DNA of 64,000 nucleotides from Trichoderma breve. Its lineage: Eukaryota; Ascomycota; Sordariomycetes; Hypocreales; Hypocreaceae. The stretch covers positions 2,418,001 to 2,482,000 of the forward strand of contig NW_026611593.1 of NCBI RefSeq assembly GCF_028502605.1, given 5' to 3'. A program made the translations under genes and the position numbers. The notes beneath the pieces were generated by a model, which was not told the DNA's origin, did not search any database, and saw only the letters and a program-made list of their open reading frames with translations. Every line of letters starts with the position of its first letter. Positions within the stretch are counted from its first letter, which is position 1. Below, one piece after another: positions 35,882-46,220 of this stretch.

Positions 35882-36286
35882 ATGCACTCCGTTCTAGCCC
35901 TCGGCCTAGGCCTCCTCGCCATAGCTCCTGGCACTCTTGCCGCGGCCCCCCAATGCGGCGTTCGCGTTGTTTCTAGCCAGGGCTTGACAAACTGGAAACA
36001 AGGACGATGGGATGGCTTCTGGGCTGCCCGTGACTGGCTATGCAACAACACTCCCTGCAGCGATGGAACTTACAACACGGCAGATGGCCTGACCAGTGCT
36101 CAGACCAGAATTGCGCCCAACATTGGCTGCAGCCCGCAAAGCTGCTGGAACAACTTTGAAGCCATTATTGATGACTGCATGGACACGGCGCACGCACATA
36201 GCACAAATGGTGGGCAAGTCAGTGACTATAACGGAAACGCCTGGTACTGGATATCGACCAACACTGTGCTTGAGAATGGAAACTAG
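35882..36286 (+). CDS. Small secreted six-cysteine protein (effector-like)
   Basis: An intronless gene of 134 residues. The first 20 residues form a signal peptide (MHSVLALGLGLLAIAPGTLA) with likely cleavage at or just after the Ala cluster. The mature part has six cysteines, an even number that could form three disulfides, in the order C-x(26-27)-C, C, C-x4-C, C. It also contains several Trp residues (NWKQGRWDGFWAARDW and NAWYWI). A longer in-frame start at 35729 would bury the signal peptide, so I chose 35882. I do not recognise the family. Some features (short, secreted, Cys-rich, isolated in gene-poor AT-rich DNA) are those of fungal effector-like or hydrolase-inhibitor proteins; this is inference only. 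Confidence 0.7.
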   Translation: MHSVLALGLGLLAIAPGTLAAAPQCGVRVVSSQGLTNWKQGRWDGFWAARDWLCNNTPCSDGTYNTADGLTSAQTRIAPNIGCSPQSCWNNFEAIIDDCMDTAHAHSTNGGQVSDYNGNAWYWISTNTVLENGN

Positions 36287-36575
36287 AACATATTTCACAA
36301 GTCTTTTGATTAAGCTATAATATGCATTGAAATATCTCCATTGGCGTAACACTGAACCGAATTACGAGTGTCCATCTTCTGAGATGTTGAAATGATGTGG
36401 CACATTCATCAAACATTGTAAGAGGTGGGAAGTTGTCTGGCGAGAAACCACGCTCATAATCCTTCTTCACAACAGAATAACTGAGAAAATAGAAAAGCAC
36501 CTGTACAAATCGCTTCATGCGCATAGATGGGCAAAAAATAGAACAAGGCGCAAAAAAAGAAGTTTTGAAGGGTAT
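36287..36575. other. Intergenic between secreted protein gene and tRNA
   Basis: Holds the 3' end of the secreted-protein gene and, at its right end, the shared 3' flank of the first tRNA copy, including the T run (A run on the plus strand) that should end RNA polymerase III transcription. Confidence 0.5.
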
Positions 36576-36660
36576 TGAACCCAACCCGATTCGAACGGAT
36601 AACCTTCAGGAGATTCCAAAGAAACTGGAATCTGACGCGCTACCGTTGCGCCATGGGTCC
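36576..36660 (-). tRNA. tRNA-Trp (CCA), intron-containing, copy 1
   Basis: Read on the minus strand from 36660 the sequence folds as a tRNA. It has a seven-pair acceptor stem (GGACCCA with TGGGTTC, one G-T), a D stem GCGC/GCGC, and a T arm with loop TTCGAAT closed by ATCCG/CGGGT. The loop TTCCAG puts CCA at the anticodon position, which gives tryptophan. An intron of about 13 nt after position 37 pairs with the anticodon arm. The anticodon stem has four good pairs and an A-C mismatch next to the loop, so the identity is likely but not certain. A T run about 20 nt downstream is the probable pol III terminator. A near-identical copy lies inverted at 37477-37557. Confidence 0.72.
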
Positions 36661-37476
36661 GCTGTGAATGCCGACCAAGAAATTTATTCTCATAAGCCCC
36701 TCTGCAAATTTGGGTACCGATCGCACGTATTCCGGATATTGTTGGGCATTGGAGTACACAGGCGCAAACACGCCAAAATATGTGTGTATGTACTCACAGT
36801 CATGTAATTTTTGGGGGGGTTTTCTTCATGACTTCAATTATGTTGCATTTTTGATTGGACTCAATCTTACAGCAATGATGACAGCAGCAACTTTTAACAT
36901 GACTGCACGACAGACTACACACACTGGTTCTCTGTCTATGGATGACGCAGAACACTAAAGTACCTAGGTCGAGTGCAATTGTATGGTATGCAAGTAGTAC
37001 TTGCATACCCTACAGTAGTAATCACTACCTAGTAGGGTGTATTTATTGGACGCAAGTGTGGAAGAAGATTAGAGCAAAATGAGCGAATTTACAGCTCTTT
37101 TGGCAACTGGCCCAATTGAATCTAATTCAGGTACTCTGTGACTTCATTAGAACCACATGCACTGGCTCAAATCTGAGTGCTATGCCAACTAATATTGCTA
37201 GATATGTTTGCGGTTTATTTCTTACCAAGGGCGTACATTTCTTCACGAGCAGCTTCAGCTGGAAATAAAATACGATTGATCAGTTTGGCTCTCACCAGAA
37301 TATTAGTAAAGCTCCTAATTCCATTGAGAGAGCAACAATGAAATGTCCAATACCGGCAAATAGAGGTTAGCGATTTGCTGTGGTTTCGAAGCAGACAAAG
37401 TTGGTCTAGAACAAGCCGTTGGCGGAATCTTGGCGCCAAAGGCTTACAGACTGATTTTTCTCAACTAAATTCAACA
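36661..37476. other. Spacer between the inverted tRNA copies
   Basis: About 816 bp with no supported gene. It contains the 25-nt palindrome at 36985-37009 and TACCTAG motifs at 36961 and 37026. The tRNA upstream flanks at both ends do not resemble each other. Confidence 0.6.
36985..37009. repeat. Perfect palindrome with 11-nt arms
   Basis: GGTATGCAAGT and its exact reverse complement are separated by three bases (AGT). It lies about midway between the inverted tRNA copies. Confidence 0.85.
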
Positions 37477-37557
37477 GGACCCATGGCGCAACGGTAGCGC
37501 GTCAGATTCCAGCTCGGAATCTCCTGAAGGTTATCCGTTCGAATCGGGTTGGGTTCA
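37477..37557 (+). tRNA. tRNA-Trp (CCA), intron-containing, copy 2
   Basis: The plus-strand sequence is the same as copy 1 except within the intron, which is about four nt shorter. Acceptor, D and T arms are identical. The anticodon-arm hairpin has AGATTCC pairing with GGAATCT. The 3' flank, including the T run, is also identical to copy 1 for about 26 nt. Either both are functional or one is a recent duplicate. Confidence 0.72.
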
Positions 37558-38674
37558 ATACCCTTCAAAACTTCTTTTTTTGCACTTTTTTGCTCCCGTC
37601 TTCCTCAGGCGTTATCTAAGTTTAGAAGTCTCAAGATCTCAATTGGGTACTAAGTGGTTAGCATATATCACCCAGTTGCAGGACGTCCCATGTCTGTCCG
37701 CAGTAAAATCATCTGTCGCAGACGGTGTGTGATTGGCGTGGTAAAGCACATGCATGTAAATAGCATCATTGCTAGTATCTGGCTCGAATCGGGTTGTGCA
37801 TACGCCGTAAGATGGTCTGTTGGAAGTTGCATTTTGCTATACCATTGGATCTTCTCAATTGCAATATAACGGCTGAATTCCTTTGGACATCAAAATTATG
37901 GCTTCGTTGTACTTGGTGGTCGCCCCCCTTTTGTCTTAAGTTTTGCAGGGCTTCCAAAGTAGCTTTATGTTCCTTTTACCCAATGGCTCTATGGAATAAA
38001 ATAAATAGAATCCTTTGATGTAGGAACACTAACTATTACCCTTCTTTATTGCGTCCTACCTAAATAAAGATAATTATGAAGAATGTTCACTGAGCGCAAT
38101 TCCTGTTGAATCGTGATAAAGGAATAGTATATCAATATGAGATCTATTAGGAAACTAAAAAGCAAACGAACATATTACTGTGATCGGTGTCTGAATAGAT
38201 CCGGACGAGAAATGTGTGCCTTCTATAGGTAATCTAGTGAATTGCGCAATGTCCTTGTTCGTGCGTCGACTGACTAGCTGTTCATATCTGCCATGCTATG
38301 ATAGATGTCCAGACCCTAGAAAGAACGAGCTGAAGCCGTGGTATGATCCAGCTTGTTACTTCCATAGTGAGGATGAAAATTCGAAATATTCACCATGGTT
38401 AATGAGACAAGAGAGTATACAGATAGTAGAAGTTGGGGGGGGGGGGGGGGGGGGGGAGAGAAAGAGGGGAATAAAGCGATTAGATATTGACTGATAATCT
38501 TTGTAAATTTTCACTTCAATCAGATCCTACTCATTAAGTACGCAGATTTTTTTACGTTAAATTGCAGATTCTTATTGCCTACTCAAGCCGTTAAACAGGA
38601 TATCGCTCTCCTTGTTCTCACGCCTCCCACCCTAGCTCCAGTCGACGTCTCACTTGAAGAATATCGGCATTCTT
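37558..38674. other. Intergenic with G22 homopolymer
   Basis: About 1.1 kb without a supported gene. The left end is the copied 3' flank of the tRNA. A run of 22 G lies at 38435-38456. The right end should hold the 3' untranslated region of the next minus-strand gene. Confidence 0.55.
38435..38456 (+). repeat. G22 homopolymer
   Basis: Twenty-two G in a row, bordered by AGTT and AGAGAAAGAGG. The length may be inexact because such runs are hard to sequence. Confidence 0.9.
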
Positions 38675-41600
38675 CTAATTTTTGGCTTGCCACATGAAGT
38701 CCTGTCGCTTAACATCTTTATGATCATCGTCCCAATCGTTGTATCTCCTCAAAAAAGCCTTTGTTGCCGCCGCCGCCGTTGCCGCCGCAAAGTTCTGCCA
38801 GCTGTCGTCCTTGTGGCCATCGGCATAATTGCATACGCCCTTGATGAAGATACAGGGTAACTTTTGCCAGTCACAAAATGTGTTCATGTCAAAGGCAATA
38901 GCCCCTCGGTGATTTGATATTCTGTCTCGCTCCAGTCCGTCCCTCACTACGATGTCATCCGATGCAATCTCCCCGAAGTGTATCGTTGGAATATAATCTT
39001 CCTGGGGATTATTTCGGATAACAAATTCCTGCTTGTTACACCCAATCTCCTGGCAAGAGGCTTTGCGAGCATCGTCGCAAACAGAATCAGGCCCACCATT
39101 ACATATATTGCAATGGAGAACATTATCGCAGGCAGCATCAGGATGGCCATTGCACACAGTGCAATCGTTAGCCGTGATACGGTGCTTATGAATGTAGTGT
39201 GCCTCGAACAGGCGATCGTTGAGCCCTCCTGGATAGTTGTATCTGTGTTTGATTACACCCAGTAATTTCTGATCTTCGATGTCTCTGCTCCGGAGTTCAA
39301 CCAGATACCGGTGCATTTCTCGCCCCAGCGTCAATCCACCTGACTTTGACTGGGAAGATCCGTACAGAGCACGTTTGACTTCTTTTTTTATGTTAGTACG
39401 CAGGGTGCTTTTGCTAATGAATTTGTCAGTGCTGCCCAAGTCGTACTCAAGAACACTCCTACTGATTACAGCGTCTCCTAGCATTATTTTGCTCTCTTGT
39501 TTACCATACTTAATCTTGGGTACACCTCCGCAAACACCAACTAGTAAAAAGAGCTCTAATTGCGGGTTAAGCAAATGGAGAAGCGGTACAGGATTCGTAG
39601 CAACTGTTTTTCTCGTATAGGGCAAGAAAGCAACCAGAACATCGTGCCTCCCAACGCGCCCGGTGGTGTAAATACTTTCGCCTCGATCTTCCAGTTTAGA
39701 ATCTTTGTCCCAAAATGCGTCCAAGATAAGACAGACTGCATCGTACTCAGTCAAAAGTGTACATATGATGGCAATCTTGAGAAACTTGTCTGGTGTTTGG
39801 GAGCTAACAGAAGGAACGGCTTCGTCAGGGTCCGCATCCGCAGGAGGAAGCTCCTGAGACATAGACGCCGCTCCACCAACTAGAATGTCGTCGTCATCTT
39901 CTGTTGAACTATCGTCACTTAAGTCGCGATTAGTCTTTGAGAAAGGAGTAGCAGATTCAAAATCAACTTCTCCCAATAGATAGGTAAAGATTATCCCCAG
40001 ACAATTTTGCTTTTTTTGTGCAAACTGCTCTGCAAGTTCATAGAGCTCTTGATCAAGCCTCTTGTGTGTTTCTTCTGGTATAGATGAGCTTTTCTCAATA
40101 ATAAACTTTGGCGCTTTAAGCTCGGGATACTCTGTAGGTATATCAATCTTTATTTTGATGAAGATATCTGCTCCATCTTTACCCCATGGGCCTTTGAGCG
40201 AGGCACTCAGCGTCAAGTTGCCCATGTCAATACTGTCCCACCTGACGTTTGGAAGCTCAGAACTAACACGCAAGATCTCTTCTTGAACTGTGTACGGCTT
40301 GTCCGATTGGTCATCAGAGTCCTCTTGGCCTAGCGAATTTTCTTTTGTGAGCTGCTGTATAATGACAAAAGCTTCCTCAAGGTGCGCAGCGTTTTCAGCC
40401 TGTGAATATTCGTCACTGAGGAGAGTCTCAAGTTTATCTACTAGAGTAGATAGTTCTGTGACTCCTCGGTATTTCTTGATTGCCAATCTTATCAAGATCT
40501 TATCAGAAAGCTGTTCTCGCAGACGTGGTGAGTCGTATAGACGTGGTGAGTCGTATAGACTAGCAGAGTCGCAAAAATAGCTACGTGGATTTAACCACTC
40601 CCCTGCATTAAGTTCGGAACCATCATCTTCATCTATAATTCCTATTATACTAGACTTTACTGATTCTGATATGAAGTCTTCAATAGTGCTTCGAGTATTT
40701 TCATCAGATATCGAGTTGTCGCTGTGCAGGTACTCTCCCCGCTGAGAGTCACACTCGTCGTCATCTGGCCACGGCAATGACCGCAATGCAAGGTCTCGAA
40801 GATGTAGCGCAAAATGCTCCTCAAGATTATCGGAGGTGCCCATGCAGAATGGACAATCATCAAACACAGAATCCTTTGGGCGTGAGCTGTTCTCTGCAAC
40901 AAGCGATAGCTGGTCGTTCCTGAATTTTCCTGGGTGTCCAACCTTCATATGCTCGATAAATCCGTTCTCACTGTCGAATTCTAAAGGTTGTGTATGTGGT
41001 TTGGCAATGCAGTACCATCTCATGAGGTGGCGTGTCTTCATGTGGGCAAGCCATTCCTTTCGAGATGAATAAATTTCGATGGGATCGTCGCATTTGTCAA
41101 CAACGCAAACATACGGATATAGATCTTTGTTGACATGATCCCTATTTGTGTGCCAGAGAGTTACAACTTTGCTCACACGAGGTAATTAAAGTAAGAGATT
41201 TTGTGTGGATACTCACGCCCAGGCATTTCGGTTCAAAGCAATCTTGCTCGGGAGAATAAGACAACAATAGTCGCAAACGAAATCCTCGCCAAAGTTGGCC
41301 CCCTTGGGAGGAGGTGGTACGAGCAGCTGGCTTTGCTCATTCAGCGGAGCAGTGCTTCCTTTAGATATGCCGGATGGCGCTGACACACGTCTGCGGATGT
41401 TTGTGTCGATGGTAGTTGCTGTTAAACGCGATGGCGCCGTAGTTATTCCTTCAGGCTTCGACACAAATACTTTCTCGGTTTTTACTGGGAAGTTTGGTCC
41501 TAGAGGAGTCGACTCCGATTTGCTTGATGGGGTGACCAGCTCAAGGTTTTTAGTCCTGGGTTCGACTTGAGGTATCTTCCAACGTTGCTGCTGAGATCGC

Positions 41601-42315
41601 CTGTACATTATCCGCCTTCGCCTCATCAACATAGATGCTGCTAGTCGTTGGACTAGAGTGTTTTGCAAGCCACTGAATTCTCGCTTGATAAGCTTTGTGT
41701 AATAGTCGGTTAGAGTATCACTCATATCGTTGTTGTCTTCATCTTTAAGTATGAACTTATCAGCCCTTTTATGTTGGTTGGCAAAACTGGCTTTCCTGAC
41801 AAGATTAGACAGCCTATGGAGCCAGTCAATGCTCTGGTGGATTGATTGCAACAGTTGGGTATTATTCCAGTCTTGAAACGTGGCGGCCGTTGTGGACTTG
41901 GTGGATATGGAGATGCCTGGCTCTCCATCTTTATCTTTATCTTCCTTGATCCAAGTTTTGGACAGATCCTGCAGAGCAGCATCGAGTACTTTTTTTCTCT
42001 ATATTTAGTATATATGTAAATAGTATTTCTGTGGAGATAAATTTACATACGCTGTTGCAGCCTGTTCTCGACAGTAATGAGCTGTCTTGTGAAGGAGTCT
42101 TTAATATCGCTGAAATCTCGGAGCCGATAATCCAACGAAGAGTGAAGATCCGCAAAAACGCCTATATTGGACGTCCAGAGTTTGAACCGGCCGAATTCGT
42201 CGAACAAGCCATTTTGGTCTTCCGAGCTTTCAGTTTGAGCTAGAAGCAAGATGGCCTGGGAAAATAGATCAACACAAGTAGCCGCACGTTCGCGAATAGT
42301 GACACTTGGAGGCAT
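38675..42315 (-). CDS. Zinc-finger/RWD protein with degenerate nucleoside-phosphorylase domain
   Basis: Best model: exons 42315-42047, 41996-41217 and 41141-38675, about 1171 residues. The 75-nt second intron (GTGAGT...AATAG) is clear. The first (about 50 nt) has two possible donors (42050 or 42046), and I chose the pair that keeps the frame. The N-terminal 120 residues are an alpha-helical region common in fungal multi-domain proteins of this type. At about 330-475 come C2H2-like zinc modules (CDYC, YVCVVDKC, CPFC, each with His). At about 633-741 lies an RWD domain (IDIPTEYPELKAPKF, then a long C-terminal helix). From about 803 to the end is a PNP_UDP phosphorylase fold (FLKIAIICTLLTEYDAVCL, GVCGGVP). 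Two residues needed for catalysis differ from the neighbours: FEMEGAG is FDMNTFC here, and the Asp of GICDYAD is Asn (GVCNYAD). I therefore expect it to be inactive and to act by binding. It is divergent from the DUF7580 gene. Confidence 0.82.
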
Positions 42316-42605
42316 AGCAAGTCGAATGTACTTGAGAAGCGATTCTTTACGAAGTCAATTTGAGTATTGACTGGGAGTGAAATAGAGCAACTCGTTTATT
42401 GCTCTTACATGGATTGTGCTGAGAAATGCGGGGTTTTGATAACGGCACCAACCATTCGCCTCACTGTTCAATTTCCCCCGCTCATCTGCAGCCTCGTTGC
42501 ACTCAAACCTAGAATATATCCCGTCATCATTATTATCATTATTATATGTATATTGATGGCTTAAGCATTACTTCTTTCCCCCCTCTTTCCTCCAAATGTT
42601 ATAAT
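42316..42605. promoter_or_regulatory. Short divergent promoter between two phosphorylase-domain genes
   Basis: Only 290 bp separate the start codons of the degenerate phosphorylase gene (-) and the DUF7580-phosphorylase gene (+). The two are therefore likely to share control elements. An AT-rich TATTATCATTATTATATGTA stretch lies near 42528-42547. Confidence 0.55.
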
Positions 42606-45533
42606 ATGGGCGGCGTTATTTCATCTCCAAACAATAGCACGGATTCAGACGACTGCCTCAAGCTCGTCTTGTACACATTGCCTATCTTGAAGGAGCTCAT
42701 CAGTCACTTGGAGAAGAGTTTGGATCCACGCGATAGGCGATATGGGTATTTAGGTAATATATACACGGCCGCCACGGTACTGAATGGCCATCTTGGCGCT
42801 ATCAGAGAAGCCGAAAAGACACACTGGTTCGTAGGGCAGATCGCAAGTTTGGCCGACTTACTTGAGGAAGTCTTTGACAAGGTTATCGATTTTGCACTAC
42901 TTCAAAAGGAACATGTATGAAGCCATCAGATACTGGTATAGCTTATCCACCTTTATGCCGCTAACTGACCGATCTCAAGGAATCTCATGACCCATCATGC
43001 AGGCACCCTCGGCTTCGGGCTATGCAAAAGCTTGTCCCCATGTCTGACAACTGGAAAGAAGGATTAGCAAGATTACACATTAATCCCATCGAAAACCAAA
43101 CCATCGCATGGGGCTCTCTACAAGATGCCTTGGAGAGGCTGTCGGATGAGCTTCAACGATTCGGAGATGATGTCCCGAGCATTGACAGACCACAACCACC
43201 CATGACTTCCCTAGAACCATCAGGTGAACTCGTTGCATTTGCCGATCGCGTCTTTTCCTCGGTGCACGTAACTTGTAACAGGTGTGGAGGTGCACCTCAG
43301 CGTGAAGTAAGGCTTAGGATTGGAACCTACAGAAGGGGGAAGCAACGTCAAGACCATGAGGTGAACTGCTTGAGTATATTGCTCGCGCCTGATGCAGCTG
43401 AACACAAGTGGCATGAAATCTCAGTTTACGACATTCAACAACCGAGGTAATACTACATACTAAGCTACCATTTGTGTGCCAATTCTGACCGGTCAAACTA
43501 GACGAAAAGCGAGGGTCGGGTTTGCTGAGCTAGAGGGGATACCAAAGTCCACAGAACTATGGCTAATTGACAATCCAAAGACTTACCAATGCGTTTGCAC
43601 CCTCCTAGATACTCATTCAAAATCCAGATCCGAATTCTGGAGGCTGAACATAATTTTGGACCCTATAGGTGAAGGTATGCAGAGCCATAAGCCTGATGAG
43701 AGAAGACACAAGCGTGAAACATTACAAGAAGAAGTGGATCTCAACACTCTCATAGCATCTCAAGCCAAAAGATGGACAGCAATGGCAAAATTCACTCTCA
43801 GTCTCACACTCTGCTACTCTCTCTTCCATTTCTATGGGGGATCCTGGACGAAAGAACGATGGAGCCGAAAGAATATCGTATTCTTCGGGGACGGCACACA
43901 GTTCCCTTTGCGGCCCTTTTTATCATCTGATCCTCAAAAGTTGGGTGGTCCACTATATGATCCGGATGGTTACCACAAGTATCCCGAATTCCTTGAGCTC
44001 GGCGTGACTCTGCTTGAGATCCACCTTGGGCAAAAATTGGAGTCGTACCTGGGGTACGAAGAGGACATTACCAACTACGATGATCTCTGGTGCAAGGCTT
44101 TGGAACTATTCAAGGAGTTGCGGCCCGACTTCATTTCGACTGTATATCGGGATGCAATCCAAAAATGTCTTATGGCAAACTTTTCCATCAGTGACACGTG
44201 TGATGAGCGGATGCTGCGAGAATCGCTTTTCAACGATATCGTAAAGCCTCTTGAGACGGAAGTCGGGACGATCTTTAAAGAGTTTTTGTCGATGGATGCT
44301 CTTGATGAAGAAGCAGAAAGGAAAATTAACCTTGGATCAAAAGTACACAATATGTACCATCGTCCTCACGCCGAAATCACTAAAACACTCTCTCCTCAGC
44401 CGAACTACGATGATGTTTCCTCCCTGCTGGACAAGCAACACACATCACCTCAGCCTCAAAAGGCCGTTCTTACTATCTCTACAATCCGATCACGTCCAGC
44501 TTCCCGCGACGATTTCGAAATCGCAATCGTCTGTGCGCTGCCGCTCGAATATGACGCCGTCTGTATTCTCATAGATGAATTTTGGGATGAGGATGGCGAC
44601 CAGTATGGAAAGGCTACGCGAGACCCAAACATATATACAACTGGGAGGATCGGCAAGCATAACATTGTTCTAGTACTATTACCGGACATGGGGAAAGTTG
44701 GTGCGGCCAGTGCAGCCGCAAGTCTTCGATTGAGCTTTCCAGAACTGAAGCTTCTCCTGTTAACTGGTATATGTGGCGGGGTACCTGGTCCTGGAACTGC
44801 AAAAGAGCTTGTTCTTGGAGACGTCGTTCTGAGTACGTCCGTTTTTCAATACGATTTCGGGAGACGTCACGGCGATAAGTTCGTGCCCAAAGATACCTCA
44901 ACAGACAGTCTTGGAAGGCCCAGCAAAGACATCCGAAGTCTGCTCAAAATTTGCGACACAAACCGCGGGAGAAGACAGCTTGAGAAGCAGGCAGCCTTCT
45001 ACCTGGAGCATATACAGAACAGCGCCTCCACAGAGCACTCTATAGAACAGTATCTGTGTCCGGGAGCTGCAAATGATAAGCTATTTGAGACTACCTACGT
45101 TCACAAACACAACGGTGAACCGCACTGTCTCTGCAGAAGTCCTCACGAGACTTGTGACAAGTCTCAAAAATTATCTTGTCATAAGTTACAATGCGACGAG
45201 AAGTTTCTCGTTGAAAGGCGTCGGATAAAGCATAAGCTTCAGCTGGAACAACAAGGACGTCACAAGGAGGCTCAAGCACCTGCGATACTTCTCGGATCCA
45301 TAGGATCGGGAGACACGGTGATGAGGTCTAGTCAGGACCGCGATCGAATCGCTGAAGAACACGACCTTATCGCATTTGAGATGGAGGGGGCGGGCGCTTG
45401 GGATGAACTCCCTTGTATTGTTGTGAAAGGCATTTGCGACTATGCTGATAGCCACAAGAATAAGATGTGGCAGAACTTTGCTGCTGCTACGGCAGCATCG
45501 GTTATGAAAGCCCTTCTTGAGAAGTACACATAG
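42606..45533 (+). CDS. DUF7580-nucleoside phosphorylase fusion protein
   Basis: Three exons, 42606-42914, 42980-43446 and 43502-45533, give 935 residues. Introns of 65 and 55 nt (GTATGA...CAAG and GTAATA...CTAG) keep the frame. Residues 1-about 560 are the fungal DUF7580-type region: an N-terminal helical segment, then SILLAPDAAEHKWHEISVYD, FWRLNIILDPIGEG, and the HFYGGSWTKERWSRKNIVFF stretch. It has the look of a kinase-related fold, but I see no kinase catalytic loop. Residues about 596-935 form a PNP_UDP domain with DDFEIAIVCALPLEYDAV, GICGGVP, FEMEGAGAW and GICDYADSH. The ribose-contacting Glu and the catalytic Asp known from this superfamily are kept, so it may be active on a nucleoside or nucleotide. 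A Cys-rich insertion (CLCRSPHETC...) lies within the domain, as in its two neighbours. A role in self/non-self recognition is inference. Confidence 0.85.
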
Positions 45534-45559
45534 ATAGAAAGATTCTGATAAGACTGTGA

Positions 45560-45946
45560 TAGATAAATTGTATCATTAGATGATACGCGGCACGCATACT
45601 TGGGCCCATGCCTAATTTCCAGCCCGCAGCCTTGTTTCTCCTTGCACGTGTATACATAGGCCACCTGCCTTGCCCACCTCCTCGAATTGTTCTAGATGCC
45701 TCTTAGGGAACGTATCATTTACAGTAGCTTTCAGCCGCGAGAACAGGGGGTAGAAGGATGCCCCAGCCCCGTCTCGCTTGGAATCCTGCATGGCTTTGTC
45801 TCCTCTCTCTCTCTCTCGGCTGGCTTCGTATCACAATAATTGCTACATTTCTTGAATGCGCCTTGCTGATCCCTTACTATCAAGGAAGTCGTCTATACTA
45901 TGAGCCCCGATTGCCAATATGGTGACCGACAAGCTACCCGTCAACA
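45560..45946 (+). repeat. Degenerate copy of NLR promoter and start
   Basis: The run CATTAGATGATACGCGGCA at 45574 parallels CATTAGCTGATACGCGACA at 49332, followed by related CAGCCTTGTTTCTCC and CAGCCTTGGTTCTCC. At 45914 CCAATATGGTGACCGACAAG parallels TCAATATGGTGGCAGACAAA at the NLR start. Many differences are transitions. Homology stops shortly after the relic ATG at 45919. Confidence 0.65.
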
Positions 45947-46176
45947 TTTGCATGTGATGTTATGGGCTTCTTGAGTGGGTGTCATATCATACCTGTACCT
46001 GCGCATCATTCCATGTTTGTTCTGGTAAGTCTTGAAACTTACCCTGGCAAAATTGGCTGCTAAGTCTACCTAGAAAATGGCTTTGCGGAGATATGGGATC
46101 TGCGGGATGAGCATTAAGCGAGCTCGAGTTGGTTCCCCGACGCCAGGGATCCGCAACCGCAAAAGCGTGGAAACTG

Positions 46177-46220
46177 CTGTTGGTTGCTCTGTTGGTTGCT
46201 CTGTTGGTTGCTCTGTTGGT
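46177..46220. repeat. 12-bp minisatellite, 3.7 copies
   Basis: The unit CTGTTGGTTGCT is repeated without change three times and partly a fourth time. Confidence 0.9.

Noticed and set aside
38216..38494. 92-codon open frame ending in a Gly run
   Set aside because: The Gly run is only the G22 homopolymer; no other coding sign.
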